A DNA stretch of 64,000 nucleotides from Paenibacillus_T sp033239625 (GCF_033239625.1 NZ_BTCK01000012.1:62001-126000), one strand, 5' to 3'; counted from the stretch's first letter, positions 7,727-17,904 are shown. A program made the numbers and translations. The notes: a model not told the origin generated them from the sequence alone.

Positions 7727-9220
7727 CTACAAATACTCGCATGCAAACTTCGTAAAGTCAGCCACTGTATCTTCTCCAACCGCATACAGTCCAATGACGA
7801 CGCCGGTGAAACCGCCGGCTACTTCGGAAGAAAGATACTTCGTCTGTGCCGTGCCCAGCGGGATCGTCTGTCCATTGACTTCGATTGAGAAGCTGTACTG
7901 AACAGGGGAGGACTCGATGCGCAGCTTCGCTGCTTGATCTGCTTCGATGGCGACGACACTCTGCACATGCTTGATATCGCCGATGTTCAAACGCAGCACA
8001 GCTTCGAGCTGATCATTACGCTTGCGGATCGCGAGATCATAGTGATGACTCTCGTCCATGTACAGGGTGATGCCAGCTTCACCGCTGCCGGACAACGCCA
8101 CAACAGATGTAATTACCGCATTGAATTCTCGTTGACGGATGGCAAGGAAAGTAGGCGTATCCGCCTGATCAAGCGTCACTGCTGTTCCTGTCAGCGTCAG
8201 TTGATCCTCTTGAAGCTTGTAATTCTCGAGACGAGGGTGACGCAGATAGACCCATTCCAGATCCCGCTTCGTATTGCCGAACGTGTACAGCTTCTTCTCT
8301 TGCTGCACGACATGCTCGCCAATCCGATCGGTCTCGAACTCGCGGCGCGTTGTACCATCGTGGCCGGCAGTAAACCATCCATCCTCGTGGAACGTAACAG
8401 GTGCGAGGAACACTTCGCGACCGAGATGATGGAACGGAATCCATTGACCGATCTGGCGGAAGCCAAGGTGGAAGATCCACCAGTTGCCTTCGCCGTCCTG
8501 AATGAGGTCGCCATGACCGATCGCTTGAATTTCATAGCCGCCTAGATTCCGGTTCGTCAGAACCGGGTTATGCGGGTACGCCTCGAACGGTCCGTGAAGC
8601 AACTTGCTGCGTGCATACGTAATCATATGGCCGAACTCGGTGCCGCCTTCAGCCGCCATGAGATAGTACCAGTCATTAATCTTATACATATGCGGGCTTT
8701 CCAAGTAACGGCCGCCGGTCCCCTTCCACAGCGGATGGCTTGGCGTCAGCATATTGCCCGTTGCAATATCGATCTCGCATTGGAGGATGACCCCGCGGCC
8801 GTCCTCATCCGAACCGTTGCTCATGAAGAAGACGCGATCGCCTTCAAAATACAGATCAGGGTCAATGCCGCCTTGCTCGATGAAGATCGGTTCCGACCAT
8901 TCGCCATATATGTCATCGGTCCAGACGATGAAGTTCTGGCGTGTCGTATCATTGGTAGTGGTCATATAGAATCGACCGTTGTTATGCCGGATCGTAGGGG
9001 CGAAGACGCCGCCGGAGCTGTTCACCTTCTCCAGCATGATCTGACTTGGACGCGTCAGGGCATGACCGATCGGCTCCCAGTTGATTAGATCTTTACTTTC
9101 GAACAGGGGGACGCCAGGGAAGAATTGAAACGAACTGCATGCCAAGTAATACGTATCGCCGACCTTGCAAATACTTGGATCGGGGTAGAAGCCTTTAATG
9201 ACAGGATTGTTGAATTTCAA
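7727..9220 (-). CDS. GH43 beta-xylosidase / alpha-L-arabinofuranosidase (XynB type), cytoplasmic
   Basis: About 497 residues starting at the TTG at 9220, 6 nt after GAGGTG. A longer frame to the ATG at 9304 is rejected because the extra 28 codons run through a consensus promoter and operator. The N-terminal five-bladed propeller begins NPVIKGFYPDPS, where the Asp is the expected catalytic base. IDPDLYFEGDRVFFMSNG and YLESPHMYKINDWYYLM carry the other GH43 acidic positions. A C-terminal beta-sandwich (about residues 310-497) is typical of xylosidases of this type. It lacks a signal peptide and should release xylose or arabinose from imported oligosaccharides. A sigma-A promoter and an 18-bp palindrome just downstream of it indicate control by a LacI-family repressor or CcpA. 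The AraC gene upstream, on the same strand, is a further possible regulator. Confidence 0.88.
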   Translation of the reverse strand: MKFNNPVIKGFYPDPSICKVGDTYYLACSSFQFFPGVPLFESKDLINWEPIGHALTRPSQIMLEKVNSSGGVFAPTIRHNNGRFYMTTTNDTTRQNFIVWTDDIYGEWSEPIFIEQGGIDPDLYFEGDRVFFMSNGSDEDGRGVILQCEIDIATGNMLTPSHPLWKGTGGRYLESPHMYKINDWYYLMAAEGGTEFGHMITYARSKLLHGPFEAYPHNPVLTNRNLGGYEIQAIGHGDLIQDGEGNWWIFHLGFRQIGQWIPFHHLGREVFLAPVTFHEDGWFTAGHDGTTRREFETDRIGEHVVQQEKKLYTFGNTKRDLEWVYLRHPRLENYKLQEDQLTLTGTAVTLDQADTPTFLAIRQREFNAVITSVVALSGSGEAGITLYMDESHHYDLAIRKRNDQLEAVLRLNIGDIKHVQSVVAIEADQAAKLRIESSPVQYSFSIEVNGQTIPLGTAQTKYLSSEVAGGFTGVVIGLYAVGEDTVADFTKFACEYL

Positions 9221-9241
9221 GTGGTTCACCTCATTTTTGTT

Positions 9242-9259
9242 TTCGAAAACGTTTTCGAA
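9242..9259. promoter_or_regulatory. 18-bp palindromic operator (LacI/CcpA type) at the GH43 promoter
   Basis: TTCGAAAACGTTTTCGAA is a perfect palindrome with the central CG typical of LacI-family operators. It lies about 10-27 nt downstream of the predicted transcription start, a roadblock position. It is close to the cre consensus but has TC instead of TG at the outer end, which favours a dedicated LacI-type repressor. No such repressor gene is in the window. Confidence 0.75.
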
Positions 9260-9275
9260 TCTTTTTTCTAACCCA

Positions 9276-9304
9276 ATTATAGTGTCTGCAAATAGGTTTA
9301 TCAA
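9276..9304 (-). promoter_or_regulatory. Consensus sigma-A promoter of the GH43 gene
   Basis: On the minus strand, TTGATA (9304-9299) and TATAAT (9281-9276) are separated by exactly 17 bp. The start point should fall near 9269, about 50 nt before the TTG start codon. Confidence 0.85.
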
Positions 9305-9317
9305 CGTTTATCAGCAT

Positions 9318-10175
9318 CTATTCAAACCGCGAAGGAGCAACCTGATAATACTTCTTGAACGCCTTCGAGAACGTGAACGGATCAGGATAGCCGAGCAGGG
9401 CGGCAATTTGTTGAATCGTATATTTCTTCTCGTTGAGGTAATCCCTTGCGCGGTTCATCCGAATCTGGTAGATGTATTGACCCGGCGTAATGCCGAGCGC
9501 CTTCTTGAAGCTGGTTATAAAATATTTGTCCGATATGCCGATAAGGGCCGCAAGCTCATTCATGCGAATCGGCTGATGGAGATGCTGGTCGATATGTTGG
9601 AAAACAGGCTGCAGCAATTCCAAGCTTCCGCTTGCAGCTGTAGTCGGGCTTCCATTTACGAATGCTCCCGTATAGACACCCTCTCCGTGGAGCTCGATGA
9701 TTCTTGCAACTACGGCCGTCAAGCAAGCCTTCAGATAGAGGAGATTGCCGGGCATGCTTGTCTTCGAACGGCTGGCTCGCGCGCAAGCGTGCGTGAACCA
9801 TTCGACTTCTGCACGCACAAGTTCATGCGGAACGACGCCCGATAGCGGAAAATCATTCAATATTCGCTGCTGCTTGCCGATCTCAAAGTCAAAATGGGCA
9901 TATGTAAAACGGCATCCTTGCTTATCGGCTGTCGTTGCCTTGTAGGGGATATTCGGATAAAAGAATACAACATCGCCGGCATGCGCTTGATGTTCAATTC
10001 CATTGATCGTGATCGCAATCGTTCCATCTTGAATAAACCACAGATCATAGTCGATATGCGACCGATGCTCGATCCATGACCCGTCGTGTTCGAGTGCCAG
10101 GTACGACTTCATGCGCAGCGTGATCAGCTCCGACAACTCGTTCAGTATCCCCATATCCGTTGTTTGCTTATTCAT
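9318..10175 (-). CDS. AraC-family transcriptional regulator (cupin + HTH)
   Basis: About 285 residues from the ATG at 10175, preceded by GAGGG; a 12-codon longer start is possible. The N-terminal half is a cupin-like sugar-sensing domain (GDVVFFYPNIPYKATT). The C-terminal 100 residues are two helix-turn-helix motifs (MNELAALIGISDKYFITSFKK, cut here as ALIGISDKYFITSFKK, and IQQIAALLGYPDPFTFSKAFKKYY, seen as AALLGYPDPFTFSKAF). It diverges from the GH2 gene with about 175 bp between them and lies just upstream of the GH43 promoter, so either or both may be its targets. Family members usually activate when their sugar binds. Confidence 0.85.
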   Translation of the reverse strand: MNKQTTDMGILNELSELITLRMKSYLALEHDGSWIEHRSHIDYDLWFIQDGTIAITINGIEHQAHAGDVVFFYPNIPYKATTADKQGCRFTYAHFDFEIGKQQRILNDFPLSGVVPHELVRAEVEWFTHACARASRSKTSMPGNLLYLKACLTAVVARIIELHGEGVYTGAFVNGSPTTAASGSLELLQPVFQHIDQHLHQPIRMNELAALIGISDKYFITSFKKALGITPGQYIYQIRMNRARDYLNEKKYTIQQIAALLGYPDPFTFSKAFKKYYQVAPSRFE

Positions 10176-10304
10176 CAATATCCCTCGACTAATTGACATA
10201 TCTTGAATCATTCAAGTATAGCATTACATTTGCCCAATACCAATCATCTAACTATTTGACATGAAGGCGAAACTATCGCATATTCTCCTTTCGCACAGCT
10301 TCAC

Positions 10305-10310
10305 TATAAT
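10305..10310 (+). promoter_or_regulatory. Probable -10 element of the GH2 gene
   Basis: TATAAT stands 41 nt upstream of the ATG, without a good -35 hexamer 17 bp before it. That is the usual form of an activator-dependent promoter and fits control by the divergent AraC gene. Confidence 0.45.
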
Positions 10311-10351
10311 GAGGTTATAAAGCTAGTTCATTTATAAGGAGTGCGAATGCG

Positions 10352-12037
10352 ATGCTGCGATTATTTCGAACCAATGAGATACGTCAAGTGATAGAGCTGG
10401 AAGGGGATTGGGATTTCGAACCTATCGGGCAAGACGATTCCATTCCGGCCAGCTATCACTATAGGATGCCCGTTCCCGGGTGCTGGGAGATGAATCCGAG
10501 GTTTCCTAGTTATCGCGGCAAAGGGGTTTACAGAAGAACGCTTACCGTGACAGAAAAGACCGCGGTTCGGCTTGTGTTCAAAGGAGTGAGCCACACCGCG
10601 CAGGTGTACTTCGATGGAGTCGAGGTTGCACAGCATTACAATGCGTATACGCCGTTCACATCGAGACTCATTCAAGAAGTCGAGCCAGGCGAGCATGAGC
10701 TTGTCGTCGTCGTAGACAACACCTTCCATGAGGGCTCGAAGCTTCATATTGCCAATGACTACTATACCTACGGCGGCATTATTCGTCCGGTAGGGATCGA
10801 ATACATTCAGCCCGTTTATATCGAGCGCATTCAATTTGTGCCATCATACGAGAATGGCCAATGGCATGCTTCAATGGCAGCTGTCGTTATCAATACCGGC
10901 TCCACATCGGCACGGGTGCAGCTTCAGGGGATGCTGGGCGAGACGCCGATCCGCTTCGAAGCGGCTGAGATTCAAGCTGGCGCAACGACGAGCATCGTTA
11001 CGACTGGCTCGTTCCCGAATGCAGAAGCTTGGTCCAACGGTTCTCCTAACCTATATAAGCTGCAGGTTCAATTGTTCAGAGATGGGGAGCAGACCGCATC
11101 TGACGACCTGATCGAGCGGGTCGGCTTCCGAACGGTAACTACTGCGAATGGACGAATTCAAGTCAACGGCGAGGATATTGTGCTGAAAGGCTTCAATCGG
11201 CATGAGGATCATCCGATGGTCGGCGCAGCGTTCCCGTATCAGCTGATGGTGCAGGACATGGAGCTAATGCTGGAAGCGGGATCGAATGCGGTTCGTACAA
11301 GCCATTATCCGAATGACGAGCGTTTCCTCGATTTGTGCGACGAACGGGGTATCTACGTTTGGGAAGAGAATCACGCCAGAGGTCTCGATATTGAGCATAT
11401 GCGCGATCCGAGATTCCAGGAGCAGTGCTTGGTATGCAATCAGGAGATGGTCGAGAATCACTACAACCATCCGAGCATTATCATTTGGGGCATTCTGAAC
11501 GAATGCAGCAGCAATACGCCGGAAGGCAAGGAGATGTATCGCGAGCAGTTGGCGCAGATCAGAGGGCTGGACCAATCCCGTCCGCTCACTTATGCGACTC
11601 ATCATCGGGAGCACGATATTTGCTTCGATCTGGCGGACATTATTTCGTTCAATCTATACCCGCAGTGGTATACGGATGAAGATCCGGGCGAACTCGTCGA
11701 TCGGGCTAGAGGATGGACAGAAGAACTCGGAGGGGCTGGCAAACCGATCATTATGAGCGAATTTGGCGGCGACGGATTTTATGGTATGCGGGATGCGAGC
11801 CGTGTCCGCGGCACGGAGGAAAGACAAGCGGATATTATTGAATCCAATCTGGCAGCTTATACGTCCAGGCCGTATATCTCGGGGATGTTCATCTGGCAGT
11901 TCTGCGATTGTCGCGTCGTGGAAGACCTGGGCTGGCTGTTCAGCCGCGCAGGTACGCAGAATAGCAAAGGCATCGTCGATAAGTATCGGCGCCCGAAGCT
12001 GGCGTTCGAGGTTGTGAAGAAGTATTTTCGCCAATAA
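10352..12037 (+). CDS. GH2 glycosidase, beta-glucuronidase/beta-galactosidase type
   Basis: 561 residues with the three core GH2 domains: a jelly-roll sugar-binding domain (about 1-160), an immunoglobulin-like domain (about 160-260) and the TIM barrel (about 265-561). The catalytic pair is visible: acid/base Glu384 in WGILNECSS and nucleophile Glu470 in PIIMSEFGGD. The motifs GFNRHEDHP and RTSHYPNDERFLDLCDERG are typical of the family. The length matches short beta-glucuronidases rather than LacZ. It has no signal peptide, so it acts on imported oligosaccharides. With uxuA/uxuB near 62 kb, glucuronate release is attractive, but beta-galactosidase activity cannot be excluded. It is divergent from an AraC regulator and ends in a strong terminator. 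Confidence 0.87.
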   Translation: MLRLFRTNEIRQVIELEGDWDFEPIGQDDSIPASYHYRMPVPGCWEMNPRFPSYRGKGVYRRTLTVTEKTAVRLVFKGVSHTAQVYFDGVEVAQHYNAYTPFTSRLIQEVEPGEHELVVVVDNTFHEGSKLHIANDYYTYGGIIRPVGIEYIQPVYIERIQFVPSYENGQWHASMAAVVINTGSTSARVQLQGMLGETPIRFEAAEIQAGATTSIVTTGSFPNAEAWSNGSPNLYKLQVQLFRDGEQTASDDLIERVGFRTVTTANGRIQVNGEDIVLKGFNRHEDHPMVGAAFPYQLMVQDMELMLEAGSNAVRTSHYPNDERFLDLCDERGIYVWEENHARGLDIEHMRDPRFQEQCLVCNQEMVENHYNHPSIIIWGILNECSSNTPEGKEMYREQLAQIRGLDQSRPLTYATHHREHDICFDLADIISFNLYPQWYTDEDPGELVDRARGWTEELGGAGKPIIMSEFGGDGFYGMRDASRVRGTEERQADIIESNLAAYTSRPYISGMFIWQFCDCRVVEDLGWLFSRAGTQNSKGIVDKYRRPKLAFEVVKKYFRQ

Positions 12038-12068
12038 GTTAGGATAGATTATAAGCAGCTTACATTTG

Positions 12069-12108
12069 AGATAGATGCCCTGTCCGTTCAGGGTGTCTAT
12101 CTTTTTTT
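12069..12108 (+). terminator. Terminator of the GH2 gene
   Basis: The stem pairs AGATAGA with TCTATCT and, inside it, CCCTG with CAGGG. The run TTTTTTT follows directly. Confidence 0.85.
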
Positions 12109-12230
12109 GATTGTAGGCCGCGAATGGGTTATCCTCTTAATATTTGATAGACTTGGATGAACGTGTGTATTAATTCAACATAATTCTGAAAAATTTCGTA
12201 CCGAAAACCTTTCCTTTTCCATCTTCTTAT

Positions 12231-12260
12231 TTGGAAATGGAAGCGTTCTTGCATTATAAT
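12231..12260 (+). promoter_or_regulatory. Candidate promoter of the FGGY kinase gene, with a weak cre-like site
   Basis: TTGGAA (12231-12236) and TATAAT (12255-12260) are 18 bp apart. Between them TGGAAGCGTTCTTGCA resembles a cre site but misses the conserved right-hand CW. Two further A/T-rich -10-like boxes (12285-12290 and 12313-12318) lack -35 partners. Confidence 0.45.
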
Positions 12261-12330
12261 AGAGCAGATGAGAGCTATATCATTTATAATACTCGGGATT
12301 TATATTCTATGGTATGATAGCTCTATGAGA

Positions 12331-12365
12331 TTAGTTAACAATTTAGTTAACTAGTTAACTAAATT
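12331..12365. promoter_or_regulatory. 26-bp perfect palindrome plus an extra half-site (XylR-like operator)
   Basis: Bases 12340-12365 form a perfect palindrome centred between 12352 and 12353. Its half-site TTAGTTAAC occurs at 12331-12339 and 12343-12351 and, inverted, as GTTAACTAA at 12354-12362. TTAGTT...AACTAA is the pattern of xylose repressor (XylR, ROK family) operators in Bacillus, which control xylulokinase genes. It lies downstream of the candidate promoter and 32 nt before the kinase start, so repression by blocking is expected. No repressor gene is in the window. Confidence 0.75.
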
Positions 12366-12397
12366 AGAATGAACATTGTATGATGGGGGATAAACGC

Positions 12398-13996
<1,599 letters not shown>

Positions 13997-14014
13997 TCGT
14001 ATCGTGCAAATCGT

Positions 14015-14053
14015 AAAGGAGCAGACTGCCGTGGCAGTCTGCTCCTTTTTTCA
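14015..14053 (+). terminator. Terminator of the FGGY kinase gene
   Basis: A 16-bp perfect stem, from AAAGGAGC through GCTCCTTT with a 2-nt turn, is followed by TTTTTT. Confidence 0.88.
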
Positions 14054-14113
14054 TTAGTCGGAATCTGTTGTCGTCTGGTTCTTGACCCAGTAATCGATTC
14101 GTCGATCGTAATT

Positions 14114-14155
14114 ACAAAAAAAAAGAGAATTGACCAAATTGATCAATTCTCTTTG
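14114..14155 (-). terminator. Terminator of the pst operon
   Basis: On the minus strand AAAGAGAATTGA pairs with TCAATTCTCTTT and is followed by nine or more T residues. It lies about 45 nt after the pstB stop. Confidence 0.88.
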
Positions 14156-14199
14156 AGCGGAACATATTCGCGTTCTCGCTGTTTAATGGTTATCATTTC

Positions 14200-14958
14200 T
14201 CAACCGAAACGACCCGAAATATAGTCGCTCGTTTGTTTATGACTCGGATTCATGAACAGCGTATCGGTCGAATCGTATTCTACGACACGGCCGTTTAAGA
14301 AGAAGGCTGTTTTGTCTGAGATACGCGCAGCTTGATGCATGTTGTGCGTAACGATAACGATGCAGTAGTCTTGCTTGAGCTCGGTAACCAGATCCTCGAT
14401 CCGCGAAGTGGAGATCGGATCAAGCGCGGAAGTCGGCTCATCCATCAGGATAATGTCAGGCTTAAGCGCGATCGAGCGTGCGATGCATAGACGCTGCTGC
14501 TGTCCACCGGACAAGGCGAAAGCTGACTTGTGCAGACGATCTTTCGTTTCTTCCCAGATCGCCGCTTTGCGAAGCGATTGTTCCACGAGTTCGTCCAGAT
14601 CCTTCTTCTTCTTCACGCCGTGATAACGAGGTCCGAAGGCAATGTTCTCGTAGATCGATTTGTGGAAAGGATTCGGACGTTGGAACACCATGCCGATCTT
14701 CTTCCGAAGTGCGACAACGTCAACCGAGCTTTCGTTAATGTTATGCTCTTTCATCATAATGTCGCCAGTGACGCGGCAGCTTGGAATGAGATCGTTCATT
14801 CGGTTCAAGCTTCGCAGGAAGGTCGATTTGCCGCAGCCGGAAGGTCCGATCAGCGCCGTCACTTGTTTCTCGGCGAAGTCGAGCGATACGTCATGAACAG
14901 CGTGTTTTGTTCCATAATAGACGTTAAGTTTCTTGGCAGATAATGCGTTTGTTGTCAC
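14200..14958 (-). CDS. pstB: Phosphate ABC transporter ATP-binding protein PstB
   Basis: 252 residues, GTG start after GGAGGG and 12 nt after pstA. All ABC ATPase signatures are present: Walker A GPSGCGKST, the Q-loop in GMVFQRPNPF, the signature LSGGQQQR, Walker B IILMDEPTSALD and the H-loop VTHNM. The sequence ALDPISTSRIEDLV and the FQRPNPF context are specific to PstB. It powers import of inorganic phosphate through PstA/PstC. It is the last gene of a pstSCAB operon; a phoU gene is not found after it. Confidence 0.96.
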   Translation of the reverse strand: MTTNALSAKKLNVYYGTKHAVHDVSLDFAEKQVTALIGPSGCGKSTFLRSLNRMNDLIPSCRVTGDIMMKEHNINESSVDVVALRKKIGMVFQRPNPFHKSIYENIAFGPRYHGVKKKKDLDELVEQSLRKAAIWEETKDRLHKSAFALSGGQQQRLCIARSIALKPDIILMDEPTSALDPISTSRIEDLVTELKQDYCIVIVTHNMHQAARISDKTAFFLNGRVVEYDSTDTLFMNPSHKQTSDYISGRFG

Positions 14959-14970
14959 GCCGGACCCTCC

Positions 14971-15858
14971 TTATTTGGCTGCAGTAAATTTGTTATGCAG
15001 GTAGCGGCCGAGCGCACGTGCGCCCAGGTTGAATACCAAGACCATGATAATGAGAACGGCGGAAGCGCCTGCTGCGATTTGCGTTGCATCGGGAGCGAGA
15101 CCTTCCGAGTTGACTTTCCAAATGTGTACCGCAAGCGTCTCAGCCGGACGGAATGGGTTGAGCGGCGAGCGCGTGTCGAGCGGATTCCAGTCCGTGAAGT
15201 CTAGACGCGGACTGCTCATGCCGGCCGTGAAGAGCAGGGCGGCTGCTTCGCCGAAGATACGGCCAGCAGCGAGAATCGTGCCTGACAGAATGACAGGCGT
15301 TGCGATGGGAAGGAGGACGGAGCGGATTGTTTTCCACTTCGAGATACCAAGCGCAAAGCTTGCTTCCTTCTGCTGCATCGGTACGCCGCGCAGACCTTGT
15401 TCCGTAATCCGAACCATGAGCGGCAGGTTGAAGATCGTCAGTGCAATCGCACCGGAGAACAACGAGAAGCCGAAGCCGAAATAGTTAACAAGCACGAGCA
15501 AGCCGAACAGGCCAACGATGATCGATGGGAAGGACGACAACACTTCCACGACGAGACGGATGAAAGCCGTCATCTTGTTAGGTTTTGCGTATTCGCTCAT
15601 GTAGATGCCTGCGCCGATCCCAAGCGGAACGGTAATGATCAGCGTCAGAACAAGCAGGAATAGCGAGTTGAACAGCTGCGGGCCGATACCGCCGCCGGCG
15701 CGAATCGATTCCGGTGCGGATGTAAGAAAGTTCCAGCTGATGTGACCGACACCGCGGAACAAAATATAGCCGAGCAGACCAATCAGGACGGCGATGATGA
15801 AGCCGGCGACGCACATAATGACGCCGGTTGCGATTTTATCTACTGTCTTAGCTCTCAC
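14971..15858 (-). CDS. pstA: Phosphate ABC transporter permease PstA
   Basis: 295 residues with six predicted membrane segments, for instance IATGVIMCVAGFIIAVLIGL near the N-terminus. The PstA/PstC loop GIYMSEYAKPNK and the EAA-type coupling sequence around EASFALGISKWKTI are visible. The GTG start overlaps the pstC stop as GTGA, so the two subunits are translationally coupled. It forms the membrane channel for phosphate with PstC. Confidence 0.94.
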   Translation of the reverse strand: MRAKTVDKIATGVIMCVAGFIIAVLIGLLGYILFRGVGHISWNFLTSAPESIRAGGGIGPQLFNSLFLLVLTLIITVPLGIGAGIYMSEYAKPNKMTAFIRLVVEVLSSFPSIIVGLFGLLVLVNYFGFGFSLFSGAIALTIFNLPLMVRITEQGLRGVPMQQKEASFALGISKWKTIRSVLLPIATPVILSGTILAAGRIFGEAAALLFTAGMSSPRLDFTDWNPLDTRSPLNPFRPAETLAVHIWKVNSEGLAPDATQIAAGASAVLIIMVLVFNLGARALGRYLHNKFTAAK

Positions 15859-16778
15859 AGCTTCTTCCTCCCTTCCAGCCAGCGAATGATGAATACGAAT
15901 ACGAAGGTCATAAGCATCAGAATCAAGGCGAGCGACCAGAGCACATTATTCTGAACCGAGCCCATTGCCGTGTTGCCCATGCTGAGCGTAATGGCGCTTG
16001 TCAGCGTTGAAGTTGATTCGAATAACGAGTGCGGAATATGCGGCGCATTACCGATAACCATCTGAACGGCAAGCGCTTCGCCGAATGCTCTTGCGATACC
16101 AAGGACGATGCCTGTCATCTGTTGAGGCAGCGTCGTTGGAAGCGCAACGCGATATATGGTTTGCCAACGTGTCGCGCCGAGTGCGTAGGAGCCTTCCTTG
16201 AGGCCGGCTGGCAGCTCGGACAGCGCGTCCGTTGCTATTGTCGTAATTGTAGGTAATATCATGACAGACAGGACAAGTGCGCCTGCGGCGATGCCGATTC
16301 CTTGACCAGGGAATAAATCGCGAAATAGTGGAACAATAACGCTTAGACCGACAAATCCGTAAACAACGGATGGAATACCGGCGAGCAGCTCGATGACCGG
16401 CTGCAGAAAACGACGACCGAATCCGGGAGCTAATTCAACGATAAATACAGCGGCACAGAAGCCGAGCGGCGCAGCGATGAGCGCTGCAAGAATGGAAGTG
16501 CTGAATGAACCAAAGATGAATGGCAGTGCACCGAATTGCGGGATCTCGAGATCAGGATTCCACTTCACGCCTGTGATTAGATCGAATGCATTGACACCGT
16601 CTGCAATAAAGGTGCTGAGTCCCTTCGAAGCGACGAAGTATACCATCGAGAATATCGTGATGATGAGGAAGCCGATACAAATAAGCGTGTAGATTTTACC
16701 GACCCATTCCTCTGCTATATGCGGTTTAGCTTCTTGTCGTTTGTTATATGACCGCTCCATATTGACAGACCGCTCCAT
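15855..16778 (-). CDS. pstC: Phosphate ABC transporter permease PstC
   Basis: 307 residues with six membrane segments. Typical sequence includes FGSFSTSILAALIAAPLG, ELLAGIPSVVYGFVGL and the coupling loop GSYALGATRWQTIYRVALP. The ATG follows TTAGGAGA. The first codons contain a small in-frame duplication (MERSVN MERSYN; an 11-bp direct repeat). About 110 nt containing a hairpin separate it from pstS. Confidence 0.94.
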   Translation of the reverse strand: MERSVNMERSYNKRQEAKPHIAEEWVGKIYTLICIGFLIITIFSMVYFVASKGLSTFIADGVNAFDLITGVKWNPDLEIPQFGALPFIFGSFSTSILAALIAAPLGFCAAVFIVELAPGFGRRFLQPVIELLAGIPSVVYGFVGLSVIVPLFRDLFPGQGIGIAAGALVLSVMILPTITTIATDALSELPAGLKEGSYALGATRWQTIYRVALPTTLPQQMTGIVLGIARAFGEALAVQMVIGNAPHIPHSLFESTSTLTSAITLSMGNTAMGSVQNNVLWSLALILMLMTFVFVFIIRWLEGRKKL

Positions 16779-16805
16779 AATGGCATTCTCCTAACGCAGG
16801 CAAGG

Positions 16806-16831
16806 CAAGAGACGGGATTGCCCGTCTCTTG
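16806..16831 (-). other. Intercistronic hairpin between pstS and pstC
   Basis: CAAGAGACGGG (16806-16816) and CCCGTCTCTTG (16821-16831) form an 11-bp perfect stem with a 4-nt loop and no T run. This position in a pst operon usually produces more binding protein than permease by stabilising the 3' end of pstS mRNA; that role is inferred. Confidence 0.6.
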
Positions 16832-16888
16832 ATCGGCCTACCAATTTATTGATTTGATTAATTCGAACGACCTCGATCGAGGTTACAA

Positions 16889-17797
16889 TTATTTCGTTAC
16901 CGTACCAGCTGCGTCGCGTTTTACTTGCATTTTGCTAACCGGGATATAACCAAGCTCAACTACTTCGCCATTGTCGCCTTGCACTTCATCGGAAACGATA
17001 TAGTCAAGGAATGCTTTCGTTGCTGCGTCCGGCTCGCCTTTCGTGTACATGTGCTCATATGCCCATACCGGATACGAACCGTTCGTAACGTTATCAACCG
17101 TTGCTTCAACGCCGTCGTATTTCAGCGCTTGGATGGAATCATCCAGATAGGACATTGCCAGATAGCCGATTGCGCCAGGCGTTTCTCCTACAAGCTTCTT
17201 AACCGTACCGGATGCATCTTCTTGAATCGAACCTGCAAGGTCTTCCGTCTTCGTGCCAAGTGCGAATTTTTCGAACGTTGCGCGCGTTCCGGAGCTCGAT
17301 GGACGGTTAACGATTTGTATTTTCTCGTCTTTACCGCCTACTTCACTCCAGTTCGTTACTTTACCAGTGAAGATGTCTACGAGCTGTTGTTTCGTCAAGC
17401 CGTCGATGCCTACGTCTTTGTTCGTAACGGCTGCCATTGCAACGACTGCTACTTGGTGGTCAACGAGTTCTGCCGCTTTGTCGGCATCAAGCTTCTCTTC
17501 AGCGAATACGTCGGAGTTGCCGATTTGCGCTTGGCCTTCGGAAACTTGCGTCAAGCCTGTGCCGCTTCCGCCGCCTTGCACTTGAATCGATACGTCTTTG
17601 TTCTTATCCATGAAGTCTGCCGCAGTCGTTTCGACCAACTGTTGAAGTGCCGTGGAACCTACTGCAAGAATAGAACCAGACAGGCTGCTCGATTCGGAGC
17701 CTTGCGAGCTGGAGTTGTTGTCTTTGTCTTTGTCGCCGCATGCTGCGAGCGATACCGTCAGTGTCAGTGCCATTGCTAACGTCAGAATCTTTTTCAT
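16889..17797 (-). CDS. pstS: Phosphate-binding lipoprotein PstS
   Basis: 302 residues. The signal peptide MKKILTLAMALTLTVSLAAC ends in lipobox LAAC. A Ser/Asn/Asp-rich linker follows. The phosphate-binding protein has GSTALQQLVE near the N-terminus, GGGSGTGLTQ and NRPSSSGTR, which contribute the phosphate ligands in this family. It captures phosphate at the membrane surface for PstCAB. It is first in its operon and directly behind a Pho box, so it should be induced by PhoP when phosphate is scarce. Confidence 0.96.
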   Translation of the reverse strand: MKKILTLAMALTLTVSLAACGDKDKDNNSSSQGSESSSLSGSILAVGSTALQQLVETTAADFMDKNKDVSIQVQGGGSGTGLTQVSEGQAQIGNSDVFAEEKLDADKAAELVDHQVAVVAMAAVTNKDVGIDGLTKQQLVDIFTGKVTNWSEVGGKDEKIQIVNRPSSSGTRATFEKFALGTKTEDLAGSIQEDASGTVKKLVGETPGAIGYLAMSYLDDSIQALKYDGVEATVDNVTNGSYPVWAYEHMYTKGEPDAATKAFLDYIVSDEVQGDNGEVVELGYIPVSKMQVKRDAAGTVTK

Positions 17798-17850
17798 TGT
17801 GAATGTGTTCCCCTTCCAAACTATCGTTTTTGTTGTTCCCTACAAGAGTC

Positions 17851-17904
17851 ATTGTAGTAGAGGTGCGTTAACGTGAAGTTTGCCTCATGTTAACGGAATG
17901 TAAA
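17851..17904 (-). promoter_or_regulatory. Pho box and promoter of the pst operon
   Basis: On the minus strand four hexamers stand exactly 11 nt apart: TTTACA (17904-17899), TTAACA (17893-17888), CAAACT (17882-17877) and TTAACG (17871-17866). PhoP-binding sites in Bacillus are TT(A/C/T)ACA repeats with 5-nt gaps, so three of four fit well. A -10 box TACAAT (17856-17851) follows. Confidence 0.85.

Noticed and set aside
12238..12253. A cre site before the FGGY kinase
   Set aside because: The left half fits, but the conserved C and W of the right half are missing. It was kept only as a weak note on the promoter.
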